NCBI GenBank assembly: GCA_027071315.1
Contig: JALSUP010000036.1
Location: 1-40,962, forward strand
Reading direction: 5' to 3'
Origin: Sulfurovum sp.
Lineage (GTDB): Bacteria; Campylobacterota; Campylobacteria; Campylobacterales; Sulfurovaceae
DNA: 40,962 bases
A program made the translations under genes and the position numbers. The notes below the pieces were generated by a model. It did no database searches and was not told where the DNA came from. It saw nothing but the letters and a program-made list of their open reading frames with translations. Shown one piece after another: positions 1-8,683 of this stretch; position 1 is the stretch's first letter; each line of letters begins with the position of its first letter.

Positions 1-2
1 TG

Positions 3-173
3 TATGAAAACTACAGTGCGAAATACAAAGAGGGTATGGTTTCTATTTCAGATGTGTTGATCCAGCAATCAAAAGAGTTGGAAGTGATGTTGAAGCTCCT
101 GACAGCCAAGAATAAACGAAATACTAAGATATTTGAACTTGACAGTATTTTAAATAAAGGAGGAAAAGTATGA
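3..173 (+). CDS. TolC-like outer membrane efflux protein, C-terminal end (partial)
   Basis: An open frame enters from the left edge (frame of base 3) and stops with TGA at 171-173, giving 56 residues of a C-terminus. The stretch YKEGMVSISDVLIQQ is typical of the last helical hairpin of TolC-family channel proteins (Lys/Tyr-rich turn, Gly, then a long helix). The stop overlaps the ATG of the next gene as ATGA, so the two are translationally coupled, and the adaptor and RND genes that follow fit a tripartite efflux operon. The bulk of the gene lies outside the window. The family call rests on this short tail plus context. Confidence 0.7.
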   Translation, partial: YENYSAKYKEGMVSISDVLIQQSKELEVMLKLLTAKNKRNTKIFELDSILNKGGKV

Positions 174-967
174 AAAAAATCATAGGTTTACTACTGATAG
201 GGTCGCTTACACTGCTCAATGCCGTAGAGATAGAATTGAGCGGATCGGTGATATCGGACAATCAGAAAATGATGACAAGCCGTTATATGGGTTATGTGAA
301 AAATATGGCAGTCTCAGAGGGTGATATCGTTAAAAAAGGACAACTGCTTTATGAGATAGACTCCAAAGAGATAGAAGCAGCAGAGAGACAGGTTGACCTG
401 GCTATTTCCCAGGCAAGACTTGCTTTGCAGATGAACAGAAACCAGTATAACAATGTCCTGACCAACCTGGCACGCCATAAAAGACTCTACAAGAAGAAAA
501 TGGTTTCAAAATATGAGTTGGAAACGTTGGAACTGGGCGCAAAGAATTTAAAAGATATGGTGAAGATTGCGGAAGAGCAGGTCAATCAGGCTCTGGCTAA
601 AAAAGATGAAGTGCTGAACCAGTACAACTATTTGAAAATTATCGCACCCAATGACGGTGTGATCGTTGCCAAGAAGCTCAATGAAGGGGAGATGGCGATA
701 CCCGGTATGCCGGCAGTCATCCTGACCGACCTCAGTCGCTTAAAGATCGTTGCAGAAATTTCCGAATCACAGCTCAAAGATATCCATTTGGGTAAAGAAG
801 TGAGTGTTGAGATCCCTTCTATGGCATTTACGACCAAAGGAGAGATCGCTTCTATTATTCCCAATTCAAATCCCATGACACATAAGTTTAAAATTAAGAT
901 CAAATTCGACCATAAAGGTCGTTCTGTATATCCGGGTATGTATGCCAAAATTCTTATTAGGTATTGA
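170..967 (+). CDS. RND efflux periplasmic adaptor (HlyD/membrane fusion family)
   Basis: 265 residues. An N-terminal signal peptide (about residues 1-18) targets it to the periplasm. A split lipoyl domain follows: the first half near residues 38-66 (SRYMGYVKNMAVSEGDIVKK) and the second at about 159-185 (APNDGVIV). Between them lies a long helical hairpin (about 67-150), then a beta-barrel ending in YPGMYAKI. This is the layout of adaptors that join an RND pump to a TolC channel. It is short for the family (usually 350-400 residues), with a reduced C-terminal membrane-proximal domain. AGGAGG precedes the ATG, which overlaps the upstream TolC-like stop. It is clearly paralogous to the adaptor at 10392-11198. 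Confidence 0.9.
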   Translation: MKKIIGLLLIGSLTLLNAVEIELSGSVISDNQKMMTSRYMGYVKNMAVSEGDIVKKGQLLYEIDSKEIEAAERQVDLAISQARLALQMNRNQYNNVLTNLARHKRLYKKKMVSKYELETLELGAKNLKDMVKIAEEQVNQALAKKDEVLNQYNYLKIIAPNDGVIVAKKLNEGEMAIPGMPAVILTDLSRLKIVAEISESQLKDIHLGKEVSVEIPSMAFTTKGEIASIIPNSNPMTHKFKIKIKFDHKGRSVYPGMYAKILIRY

Positions 968-2592
968 TGATGTCTGAAAAAAAAGAATATCAAGTCACGG
1001 ATGTGGCAGGAAAACTGGCAAAAGGTTTTTTACGTAATCCTTTAACAGCCGTTTTAGGTGCTTTTTTACTGATCATGGGTTATCTGGCACTGAACATCAT
1101 GCCAAGGGAGGAAGATCCTCAAATTGCTATTTCCGGTGGTGCGGTCATTGTCGCTATGCCAGGCGCCACACCAAGAGAGATAGAGAATATTATTGTCAAC
1201 CCTCTGGAGAGAAAACTTCGTGAAGTCAAAGGGATTGAGCATGTGTACGGTATGGCAATGGACAATGTCGGTATTGTCAATGTCATGTACTACATTGGAG
1301 AAAACAGGGAAGATTCAAACCTGAAACTCTATGATAAAGTCATGCAAAACATGGACCTGATGCCAAAAGGGGTCATGCAGCCTCTTATCAAACCTTTTGA
1401 TATTGACATTGATATTCCTATTATGACCGTGGCTTTTTATGCCAAAGACGGCAGTAAGATCAATGATGCAGAACTCTTCAAAATAGTACGTAAAGTACAG
1501 CAGAAACTCAATGCTGCTGAGAATGTGGCAAAGACAACACTCAAGGGAGCGAGAAAAGAGCAGTATAATATTGAAGTGGATATGGGGAAACTTTCTGCCT
1601 ATCACCTCTCTTTGGGACAGATCATGAAAGCGGTGCAGTCTGTTGCCGTAGATGTTCCCGATGTAAAGGGAAGAACAAAAGATAACAAACTGGTGATCTT
1701 TGGTGTCAAAAATGCCATTGAAAATGTAGGAGATGTCGGCTCGGTGATCGTAGCGCAGTATATGGGATCACCGATCTACTTAAGGGATGTTGCCAAAGTT
1801 ACAGCCGGTATAGATATACAGAACTTTAAAACTGCCAAGATCAATATGCGTGCAGATGAACATTCCGGAAAGATGGGGAAGCAGAAGAGTCAGATAACAA
1901 TGACTGTGGCAAAACTGGCCGGTACCAATGCCGTATTTGTTGCAGAAGATGTGGTTGAGATCCTTAAAGAGCATGATGCGGAATTCGCAAAAGAGGGTGT
2001 GGGATATTTGATCACCAGAAACTACGGTGAGAGGGCAAATGAAGCCGTTAATGAACTGATGATGCACCTGGTCATTACCATTATTATTATTGCGCTGATG
2101 CTTGTATTTGCTTTAGGCTGGAAAGAGTCTGTTATTGTTACCTTTACCGTACCGGCTATTTTGGCAGTGACACTGTTCATTGCCTATTTGACCGGACAGA
2201 CGATCAACCGTATTACGCTTTTTGCCTTCCTCTTGTCTCTGGGACTTCTGGTGGATGCCGCGATCATCGTGATCGAGAATATCCACAGACATTTACATGC
2301 CCATGATGTGGATGACAAAGAGATGGATCAACTGCTTATTGAAGCAACAGATGAGATCGGGGCACCAACGAATATTGCCACACTGGCGATCATCCTGACA
2401 ATGGTCCCTATGGCATTCGTTGGCGGAATGATGGGGTCATTTATGAAACCTATCCCTTACAATGTCCCGGTGGCACTGGTGGCTTCACTCTTTATTGCCT
2501 ATATTTTTACACCGTATCTGAGTTTGAAACTGTTGAAAAAACCAAAACATAAACATCCGCACCACGGCAAAAAACACAAGGAGGCAAAATAA
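967..2592 (+). CDS. RND efflux permease, N-terminal half (separate gene)
   Basis: About 541 residues, half the usual length of about 1030 for an RND permease. It contains TM1 (about residues 28-48, preceded by FLRNPLTAVLGAF), one periplasmic porter region (about 50-340) and TM2-TM6. GLLVDAAIIVIENI carries the RND motif acidic residue (near D430), in the Asp-Ala form rather than the Asp-Asp of AcrB. It ends after TM6 with a basic, histidine-rich tail (HKHPHHGKKHKEAK) corresponding to the cytoplasmic linker before TM7. The frame could open at a TTG at 964, but ATG at 967 or 970 sits better behind AGG at 958-961 and overlaps the adaptor stop. Product: inner-membrane proton-driven exporter half; substrate unknown. 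Confidence 0.88.
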   Translation: MMSEKKEYQVTDVAGKLAKGFLRNPLTAVLGAFLLIMGYLALNIMPREEDPQIAISGGAVIVAMPGATPREIENIIVNPLERKLREVKGIEHVYGMAMDNVGIVNVMYYIGENREDSNLKLYDKVMQNMDLMPKGVMQPLIKPFDIDIDIPIMTVAFYAKDGSKINDAELFKIVRKVQQKLNAAENVAKTTLKGARKEQYNIEVDMGKLSAYHLSLGQIMKAVQSVAVDVPDVKGRTKDNKLVIFGVKNAIENVGDVGSVIVAQYMGSPIYLRDVAKVTAGIDIQNFKTAKINMRADEHSGKMGKQKSQITMTVAKLAGTNAVFVAEDVVEILKEHDAEFAKEGVGYLITRNYGERANEAVNELMMHLVITIIIIALMLVFALGWKESVIVTFTVPAILAVTLFIAYLTGQTINRITLFAFLLSLGLLVDAAIIVIENIHRHLHAHDVDDKEMDQLLIEATDEIGAPTNIATLAIILTMVPMAFVGGMMGSFMKPIPYNVPVALVASLFIAYIFTPYLSLKLLKKPKHKHPHHGKKHKEAK

Positions 2593-4313
2593 TGTCCGGT
2601 TTAGAAAAATTAGTCTATAATATTTTGGACTCTAAAGTGAAAAAAACACTGGTCATTGTGTTAACGGCAGTGGCGTTTTTTGCTTCACTCTTGATGTTCC
2701 CGTCCAAACTTGTTCTGGCAAAAATGCTTCCTGGTAAAAGTGACAATACTTTTTCTGTCTATGTCGATACACCGACAGGTTCTTCTATTGAACAGACCAA
2801 TATGGTCAGCCAGTGTGTCATAGATATTCTGAAAGATGAACCTGCTGTGATGAACCTTGAACTTTTCCTGGGTCAGGGTATTCCTCTGGATTATGCCGGT
2901 CTTGTCAAGGGTGCAGGTATGAAGATGACAGAGAATGTCTCGGAAATAGCAGTCAATTTAACTGATAAACACCACAGAGAAGAGCCTTCTTTCCTTATGA
3001 CGCAACGTCTGCGACCTATTATTAAAAAGAAATGTCTGCCTCTGGTCAAGGATACTAGCATTAAACTTGTAGAGCAGCCTGCAGGGCCTCCAACACTTGC
3101 ATCCATTGTCCTGGAAGTGCATGGAGAAAACCTTGACAAGGTACGTGAAATCTCTAACCAGGTAGCAGATATCCTGAAGCACACGGACGGGTTGGTAGAT
3201 ATTGATGTGATGGAAGATGATCTGTATGAAAAGTATGAGCTTATTCCGGATAAAGAGAAGATCGCACGTTCCGGTCTGAGTGTTGAGCAGGTGAACAATA
3301 TTCTCTATCTGGCTTTTGAAGGTATGGTCATTGCCCATAAGAATTCAAAAAATGTTCCAGATCAGATCCCTATGTTCCTTGTGCTTGACAAAGAGAGTAA
3401 AAAACTAAACTCGTCCAAAGAGAGTTCACTGCGGTCTAAACTCTCCTCCCTGAATCTGATGAACCAGAGAGGGATGATGGTACCGCTTAACGAGGTTGTG
3501 ACCATTCGTAAGGTACAGTCAAATCCGATGATCATGCATAAAGATCTTTCCCGCATGGTCAATGTGATCGCAGAGACGGACATGGTTTCCCAGGTCTATC
3601 CTCTGCTTGCAGCGAGAGATGTGATGTTGAAAAAATTTGCAGAGAAATATGATATTAAAAAAGCCGGTTTCACTACCTATATGTTCGATCTCTATCTTAC
3701 TGATAAGAAAACGGGTGAAAAATTTCTTTTACGCTGGGATGGAGAGATGAAAGTGACACTGGATACTTTTAGAGATCTTGGCGGTGCTTTTATTGCAGCA
3801 CTCATACTCATATTTTTACTGCTGGTCATTTACTATAAGAGTTTTGCCATTTCGGGTATCATCCTTCTGGGGTCTTTCCTCTCACTCATCGGGGTGATCG
3901 TAGGACACTGGGCGGCAAACCTCTTTACCTCGGAGACCTTCTTCCTGACCGCAACCTCACTGATCGGGTTTATTGCCCTGATGGGGATCTCTTCAAGGAA
4001 CTCATTGCTTCTGATCGACTTTGCCAAGTCTCTCATGGAGTTCCAGGGTATGAAAAAGAAAGAAGCGATCGCCGTGGCTGCAGCGACAAGAGCCAAACCG
4101 ATCGCACTGACTGCGGTTGCGATCATACTGGGTTCTGCACTTCTCGCCTCTGACCCTGTCTTTGGCGGACTGGGTGTTGCGCTTATTTCCGGAACGGTGG
4201 CAGCGGTATTTGTCTCCCTGCTCTTTGTCCCTGTCCTGATGGACAATTCCAAGGCAATGGACTTTGACCTTAAACTGCATACGAAAAAGGACAGTATCTC
4301 AATTGTAAGGTAG
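2592..4313 (+). CDS. RND efflux permease, C-terminal half (separate gene)
   Basis: 573 residues equivalent to the second half of an RND permease: TM7 (about residues 18-36), a second periplasmic porter region (about 40-395) and TM8-TM12. The TM10 motif GISSRNSLLLIDFA has Arg (R469) where AcrB has its proton-relay Lys940, as in some other RND subfamilies. The start ATG overlaps the previous TAA as TAATG and has its own strong AAGGAGG site about 10 bases upstream inside the first gene. This is therefore a designed gene boundary rather than an obvious frameshift. The two halves presumably assemble into the trimeric pump with the upstream adaptor and TolC-like channel. Confidence 0.87.
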   Translation: MSGLEKLVYNILDSKVKKTLVIVLTAVAFFASLLMFPSKLVLAKMLPGKSDNTFSVYVDTPTGSSIEQTNMVSQCVIDILKDEPAVMNLELFLGQGIPLDYAGLVKGAGMKMTENVSEIAVNLTDKHHREEPSFLMTQRLRPIIKKKCLPLVKDTSIKLVEQPAGPPTLASIVLEVHGENLDKVREISNQVADILKHTDGLVDIDVMEDDLYEKYELIPDKEKIARSGLSVEQVNNILYLAFEGMVIAHKNSKNVPDQIPMFLVLDKESKKLNSSKESSLRSKLSSLNLMNQRGMMVPLNEVVTIRKVQSNPMIMHKDLSRMVNVIAETDMVSQVYPLLAARDVMLKKFAEKYDIKKAGFTTYMFDLYLTDKKTGEKFLLRWDGEMKVTLDTFRDLGGAFIAALILIFLLLVIYYKSFAISGIILLGSFLSLIGVIVGHWAANLFTSETFFLTATSLIGFIALMGISSRNSLLLIDFAKSLMEFQGMKKKEAIAVAAATRAKPIALTAVAIILGSALLASDPVFGGLGVALISGTVAAVFVSLLFVPVLMDNSKAMDFDLKLHTKKDSISIVR

Positions 4314-4323
4314 GGGTATGATA

Positions 4324-4347
4324 CGGCAGGTATATATTTACCTGCCG
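4324..4347 (+). terminator. Hairpin after the efflux operon
   Basis: A perfect 9-bp inverted repeat, CGGCAGGTA / TACCTGCCG, with a 6-base loop (TATATT) starts 11 bases after the RND stop. There is only a weak pyrimidine run downstream (CATCTTTTCCC), so intrinsic termination is likely but may be partial. Confidence 0.6.
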
Positions 4348-4414
4348 ACGCATCTTTTCCCTTCACTTTCTCTCTACGCATTCGCTTTCTTCAAGCTTTT
4401 AACCAAGCATTCGC

Positions 4415-4420
4415 TATAAT
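4415..4420 (+). promoter_or_regulatory. Probable -10 element of efp
   Basis: A perfect TATAAT, preceded by GC, lies 27 bases upstream of the efp start and downstream of the hairpin that closes the efflux operon. No strong -35 is visible, which is usual for sigma-70 promoters in Campylobacterota. Confidence 0.6.
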
Positions 4421-4447
4421 CAATAAAATTTATTTCTAGGACTAACA

Positions 4448-5014
4448 ATGGCAACAATTGGCATGGGTGACATCAAAAAAGGCGCAAGACTTGAAATTAC
4501 GGGGAACCCGTATAAGGTAACAGATTTTCAGCATGTAAAACCAGGAAAAGGTGCGGCATTTGTACGTATGAAGATCAAAAATCTTGCGACTGCCAAGACC
4601 ATTGAAAAAACGGTGCATGCCGGTGATAAATTTGAAGTGCCGGAGTTGGAAGAGAAAACCATGCAGTATCTTTATGATGATGGTGAATTTTTACAATTTA
4701 TGGATACCACTACGTTTGACCAGATCGGTTTGACACACGAACAGGTCGGTAAAGATACTTTTGACTACATGATAGACGGTATGGAAGCAGAGATCCTTTT
4801 CCATGGCGGTAAAGCAATTTCAGTTGAGATCCCTCAGACAGTTGTTCTTAAAATTGTTGAGACACCACCAAACTTCAAAGGTGACTCACAAGGCGGGAAA
4901 AAACCTGCAACGCTGGAGAGCGGTGCAGTCGTTCAGGTACCTTTTCATGTACTTGAAGGTGAAATGATCAAAGTAGATACGGTTGAAGGTAAATATCTGG
5001 AGAAAGCAAAATAG
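4448..5014 (+). CDS. efp: Elongation factor P
   Basis: 188 residues, the standard EF-P length. The N-terminal KOW-like domain has the VKPGKGAAF loop with Lys34 at the position that is post-translationally modified in Escherichia coli; the two OB domains follow. EF-P binds between the ribosomal P and E sites and relieves stalling at polyproline stretches. No EpmA- or EpmB-type modification gene is visible here, so whether Lys34 is modified cannot be told. It appears to have its own promoter (TATAAT at 4415-4420). Confidence 0.97.
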   Translation: MATIGMGDIKKGARLEITGNPYKVTDFQHVKPGKGAAFVRMKIKNLATAKTIEKTVHAGDKFEVPELEEKTMQYLYDDGEFLQFMDTTTFDQIGLTHEQVGKDTFDYMIDGMEAEILFHGGKAISVEIPQTVVLKIVETPPNFKGDSQGGKKPATLESGAVVQVPFHVLEGEMIKVDTVEGKYLEKAK

Positions 5015-5055
5015 GTATTTTCTTCTCCTCTCTCTGAATTAAGTAAGGATCCATA

Positions 5056-6453
5056 ATGATACATAAACATGTGACTGAACAAACGGCTATTTTTCTTTCT
5101 GTATCAAAATGGATTTTTCTCTCTTCTCTTGTCGGCATCATCATTGGTGCCATCGTTACCTTCTTTTTAAAACTCTTGCAATATGCAGAGAACGGACGTG
5201 TTTTTCTTCCTTTTGATTACTACTTGTTACTCCCCTTTGCACTGATGTTAACGGTCTATATTGTAAAAAAGTATGCCCCAAACGCAGAGGGTCACGGAAC
5301 AGAAAAAGTGATAGAAGCGGTACATAAGCACTCCGGTAAAATCGATATTGCTGTTATTCCTGTGAAACTTTTCGCAACTATTATTACTATATTTGCCGGA
5401 GGCTCTGTCGGTAAAGAGGGACCGGGTGCGCAAATCGGTGCAGGTGTTTCCTCTTTCATCGCAACCCAGTTCCATTTCTCTAAAGAAGACAGAAAGAAAT
5501 TGGTGATCTGTGGTATCTCTGCAGGATTTGCCACGGTCTTCGGTACGCCTATTGCCGGTGCTATTTTTGGTGTGGAAGTACTGATTATCGGGGTGATACT
5601 CTATGATGTCCTGCTCCCTTCCATTATTGCCGGATTTGCAGCATTCACAACAGCACAGCTTCTGGGTATAGAATACACTTATTATGATCTTCATTTTTAT
5701 CAGAGTATTACCCTTGATCTCTCACTGATCCTGAAAGTCATACTTGCAGGACTTTTCTTTGGTATGGTATCGTATGTGACTGTCCGTAGTGTTTCCGCTG
5801 TGGCAAAACTGATCAAAAAGATTCCCCTGCATCCTTTGCTTATTGCCTTTTTGGGAGGTGTTCTCCTGATCATCCTTACCCTGATCTTCGGCAAGCAGTA
5901 TCTTGGTCTTGGTATGGGAACCATTAAGGAGGTTTTAGGACCATTCCCCCTAATGTCTGACAATGTACCGTGGTATGCGTTCCTGGCAAAAACACTTTTT
6001 ACTTCTATTACCCTGGGTGTTGGTGGAAGCGGTGGTATTATTACACCGCTCTTTTATATTGGGGCAACGAGTGGGCATATTTTCGGACAGTTTGTGGGTG
6101 GTGACTATGTGGTCATGTTTGCTGCGCTCGGTTTTGTTTCCGTACTTGCAGGTGCGACCAATGCACCCATTGCTGCAATCATTATGGCAGTAGAACTCTT
6201 TGGGATTGACATTGCCCACTATGCGGCTTTATCTGTCGTTATAAGCTTCCTGATCACAGGGCACAGGTCGGTCTATTCATCGCAGATACTTGCGATGAAA
6301 AAATCCGCGATGCTGAATGTAAAAGTAGGGGAAGATATAGAACAGACCGATATTGAACTGGATGATCGTGAGATAGGAAAAATACGTAACTTGAAAACGA
6401 GGCTGGAGATGAGAAGATTGAAAATGAAAGAGAGAAAAAACCCCAAGAAATAA
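5056..6453 (+). CDS. ClC-family chloride channel/transporter
   Basis: 465 residues with roughly ten hydrophobic helices. GSVGKEGPGAQIGAG (about residues 116-130) matches the ClC motif GREGP and supplies the gating glutamate (E121). GSGGIITPLF corresponds to the GGIFAP region. The usual GSGIP anion-binding motif is altered here to GHGTE (about residues 76-80). A C-terminal HRSVYSSQ is typical of a bacterial ClC subgroup. It lacks CBS domains, and the tail after the membrane domain is charged. The gating glutamate suggests a chloride/proton antiporter rather than a passive channel, but this is inference. It follows efp by 41 bases and may be cotranscribed with it. Confidence 0.9.
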   Translation: MIHKHVTEQTAIFLSVSKWIFLSSLVGIIIGAIVTFFLKLLQYAENGRVFLPFDYYLLLPFALMLTVYIVKKYAPNAEGHGTEKVIEAVHKHSGKIDIAVIPVKLFATIITIFAGGSVGKEGPGAQIGAGVSSFIATQFHFSKEDRKKLVICGISAGFATVFGTPIAGAIFGVEVLIIGVILYDVLLPSIIAGFAAFTTAQLLGIEYTYYDLHFYQSITLDLSLILKVILAGLFFGMVSYVTVRSVSAVAKLIKKIPLHPLLIAFLGGVLLIILTLIFGKQYLGLGMGTIKEVLGPFPLMSDNVPWYAFLAKTLFTSITLGVGGSGGIITPLFYIGATSGHIFGQFVGGDYVVMFAALGFVSVLAGATNAPIAAIIMAVELFGIDIAHYAALSVVISFLITGHRSVYSSQILAMKKSAMLNVKVGEDIEQTDIELDDREIGKIRNLKTRLEMRRLKMKERKNPKK

Positions 6454-6470
6454 TGTTTTTTCTTCGTCGT

Positions 6471-8543
6471 TTATCTAAACACTTTTTCACAATCTTTGAT
6501 GACGGCACCGGGTACAGTCGCAATGGTCATGAATTCTGACATTTGCAGAAGCGGATACATCACTGAAATATAGTATTTAGGTTCAAGTATTTTTGCCTCA
6601 TCATTTTGAATCACAAGAGGGTAGGGAAGCAATGCTGCATTGTTCGTTCCTATTTTAGACGTGAACTTAGCAGTTCTTTTTCCAAGTTTAACACCAACAA
6701 GCGTTGCACCGTTATTTAACTTCTGTGTAAAGACCACATTTTTGTTGTTCTTCAGTTTTTCCAAAAGTCCCTTGCCTCTTGCTACGGTAACCATATCTTT
6801 ATAGGTAGGCATTCCATTCATGAACTGGTATTTTGGGAGAAGCTGAAACTTGAGTTTGTCTTTAGAGTTTAGCATACCTGTGAATTTTGCTGTGATCTTT
6901 GCCAAGGTTGCTTTTGCAGCGGCTTCATCATAACTCTTCTGCATGAATGCCTTCGCCATGTAGAGAGGGTTGGTAATGGAGATATGATTGTCTTTCTTGT
7001 TGACAAGCAGACGCAAAGAGCCTATGAAGGCTGTATCTTTTTTACTTCCCATCTCGGTAAGTACTTTATCGGTAAAGACAATAGAGATCAGCTGTTTCTT
7101 CTTATCGACCGGAGAGGTAGAGAGAATGTCGAACCCTGCCTCCTGGAGTGTTTTTTGTGCGGTTTTGACATCCATGAATTTGGCTCGGAGATAGGTTGAA
7201 ATTTTACCATTGGCAACCTCTCCGATGTTGGTATTGGTATTGGTAGGTTTTGCTTTTGCCATACGTTGTTCACTTGGAACATAGTTAGGAGGCATACGTT
7301 TTGAAAACTTGATAGAACGTGTGTCTGTGTCACTGCTGTTTGTGGTTTTTACCTTAACAGGAAGAGGCACTTTAGGAGGCTTTGGAATAATGATCTCTAT
7401 GGTCTCTACACCGTCTTCAATGCTCTCTTTTTTCTCTTTTGACTCTTCATGCGTTGCAGCTGCTTTTTCTGTTTCCGGTTCCTTTGCAGCTTCAGGTTTT
7501 TTAACAGGTGCTTTTACAGCTGTTTTTGGAAGTGTGAGCGTATTGACATTCTTCATTGGTTTTGCACCCAGCGTTATGAGTATCTGTGGTAATTCTTTAT
7601 CGAGTTTTTCCACGAGTGAAACCCTGTTTGCATCTTCTATACCAAGACTGTCTGACCAGTTATGCAGTCTGTACATACCAATGTAGAGTTTCCCACTCCC
7701 CTTGGGGATATACATGTACATGGTACAGGGCGCAAAGAGACCGGCATCGGGTCTTGCACCCTCTTTGTCAAAGACATTGAACGAAAACTCCATATGGCAG
7801 AGTGAATAGGTCCAGAAGGCATCATATGCTTTGAGTATTTCTGTAGCATCATCCGTACTGTCCATAAAATTGTGGTAGCCCGCGACAAGATACTTCTTGT
7901 CAGTCAATGCCGTTTCAAATTTTTCCTGGAATTCATCCATGAAGTCTTCAATATCTTCGGGTATATCAAAACTGTATTCAAAATTCATCATGGTCTGTTC
8001 TGGTAACTTGTTGAGCTCAATATACTCTTTCTTGCCGCCAAGCTCTTTTCCGATCATCTCATCCAAAGCTTTAAAGGAAGCGGTAAATGTCTCTCTCACC
8101 TCTTTATTCTCAATACCGAGAATGTCCAGCATCACTTTCGGCATGAGGTGCCCCACATGGGTGTTCTTTTCAGCAAGTTTTTTTTCAATCAGCATGTTGA
8201 AGGGGGCAAACCCGGCAATACGGGGGTCAATGTTTAAAAGGGGAAGGACCATTTTGTCATTGACGACGGGCATAAAACTCAATATATCCAGTACGGTAGA
8301 GCCAAATTCGGTTTTGTAGTGATCGTTGACACGTTTATGCGGGTCAGTGAGTTGAAAGCCGATACTTTTGATCTTCTCTTCTACCAGAGCATTATACTTT
8401 TTTTCAGCATCGCCGGGAAGGGTATAGAAAACGGCCAGTGAATTGTCAGTAGGGGTCTGTGTTACTTTAGGTGTTTTGGAAATAAGCTGGGAGGGAAGTA
8501 AGAGCAGCAGTGTGAAAATTACGATCTTTTTGAAAATATTCAT
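6471..8543 (-). CDS. Large exported protein with two DUF302-like domains
   Basis: 690 residues with an N-terminal signal peptide (about 1-22). Residues about 30-315 resemble a DUF302-type domain (RPDAGLFAPCTMYMYIPK). A low-complexity Pro/Lys/Glu linker spans about 330-410, and a second related domain about 415-690 ends in EPKYYISVMYPLLQMSEFM. The C-terminal domain is clearly homologous to the protein at 16845-17852 (MPTYKDMVTVARG against MPNVEDTILVAKG; LEPKYYISVMYPLL against LAPKYYLALSLPLL). The DUF302 assignment is from memory of the family pattern and is tentative; no enzymatic motif is seen. AAGGATG precedes the ATG. It converges on the ClC gene with only 17 bases between the stops. Function unknown; periplasmic or membrane-anchored location inferred. 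Confidence 0.8.
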   Translation of the reverse strand: MNIFKKIVIFTLLLLLPSQLISKTPKVTQTPTDNSLAVFYTLPGDAEKKYNALVEEKIKSIGFQLTDPHKRVNDHYKTEFGSTVLDILSFMPVVNDKMVLPLLNIDPRIAGFAPFNMLIEKKLAEKNTHVGHLMPKVMLDILGIENKEVRETFTASFKALDEMIGKELGGKKEYIELNKLPEQTMMNFEYSFDIPEDIEDFMDEFQEKFETALTDKKYLVAGYHNFMDSTDDATEILKAYDAFWTYSLCHMEFSFNVFDKEGARPDAGLFAPCTMYMYIPKGSGKLYIGMYRLHNWSDSLGIEDANRVSLVEKLDKELPQILITLGAKPMKNVNTLTLPKTAVKAPVKKPEAAKEPETEKAAATHEESKEKKESIEDGVETIEIIIPKPPKVPLPVKVKTTNSSDTDTRSIKFSKRMPPNYVPSEQRMAKAKPTNTNTNIGEVANGKISTYLRAKFMDVKTAQKTLQEAGFDILSTSPVDKKKQLISIVFTDKVLTEMGSKKDTAFIGSLRLLVNKKDNHISITNPLYMAKAFMQKSYDEAAAKATLAKITAKFTGMLNSKDKLKFQLLPKYQFMNGMPTYKDMVTVARGKGLLEKLKNNKNVVFTQKLNNGATLVGVKLGKRTAKFTSKIGTNNAALLPYPLVIQNDEAKILEPKYYISVMYPLLQMSEFMTIATVPGAVIKDCEKVFR

Positions 8544-8635
8544 GTGTCATCCTTATAAACAGTATTATGTTTAGGATAGCATATTATTGATATATTAAAT
8601 AAATTAAAATTATGATTTTCGATCAGAGGAAATGA

Positions 8636-8664
8636 AAAGCTACCAAAAGTGACTTGGTAGCTTT
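8636..8664 (-). terminator. Terminator of the 11-residue-repeat protein gene
   Basis: A perfect 11-bp stem, AAAGCTACCAA / TTGGTAGCTTT, with a 7-base loop lies 19 bases past the stop of the minus-strand gene. On the minus strand it is followed by TTTTCATTT, a short U-rich tract, consistent with intrinsic termination. Confidence 0.7.
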
Positions 8665-8683
8665 ATGTGGAAGCAGTGCCTAA

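Noticed and set aside
2560-2620. Frameshift splitting a single RND gene
   Set aside because: The junction has a stop/start TAATG overlap and a dedicated AAGGAGG site, and lies exactly in the linker between the halves, so a genuine two-gene arrangement is more likely.
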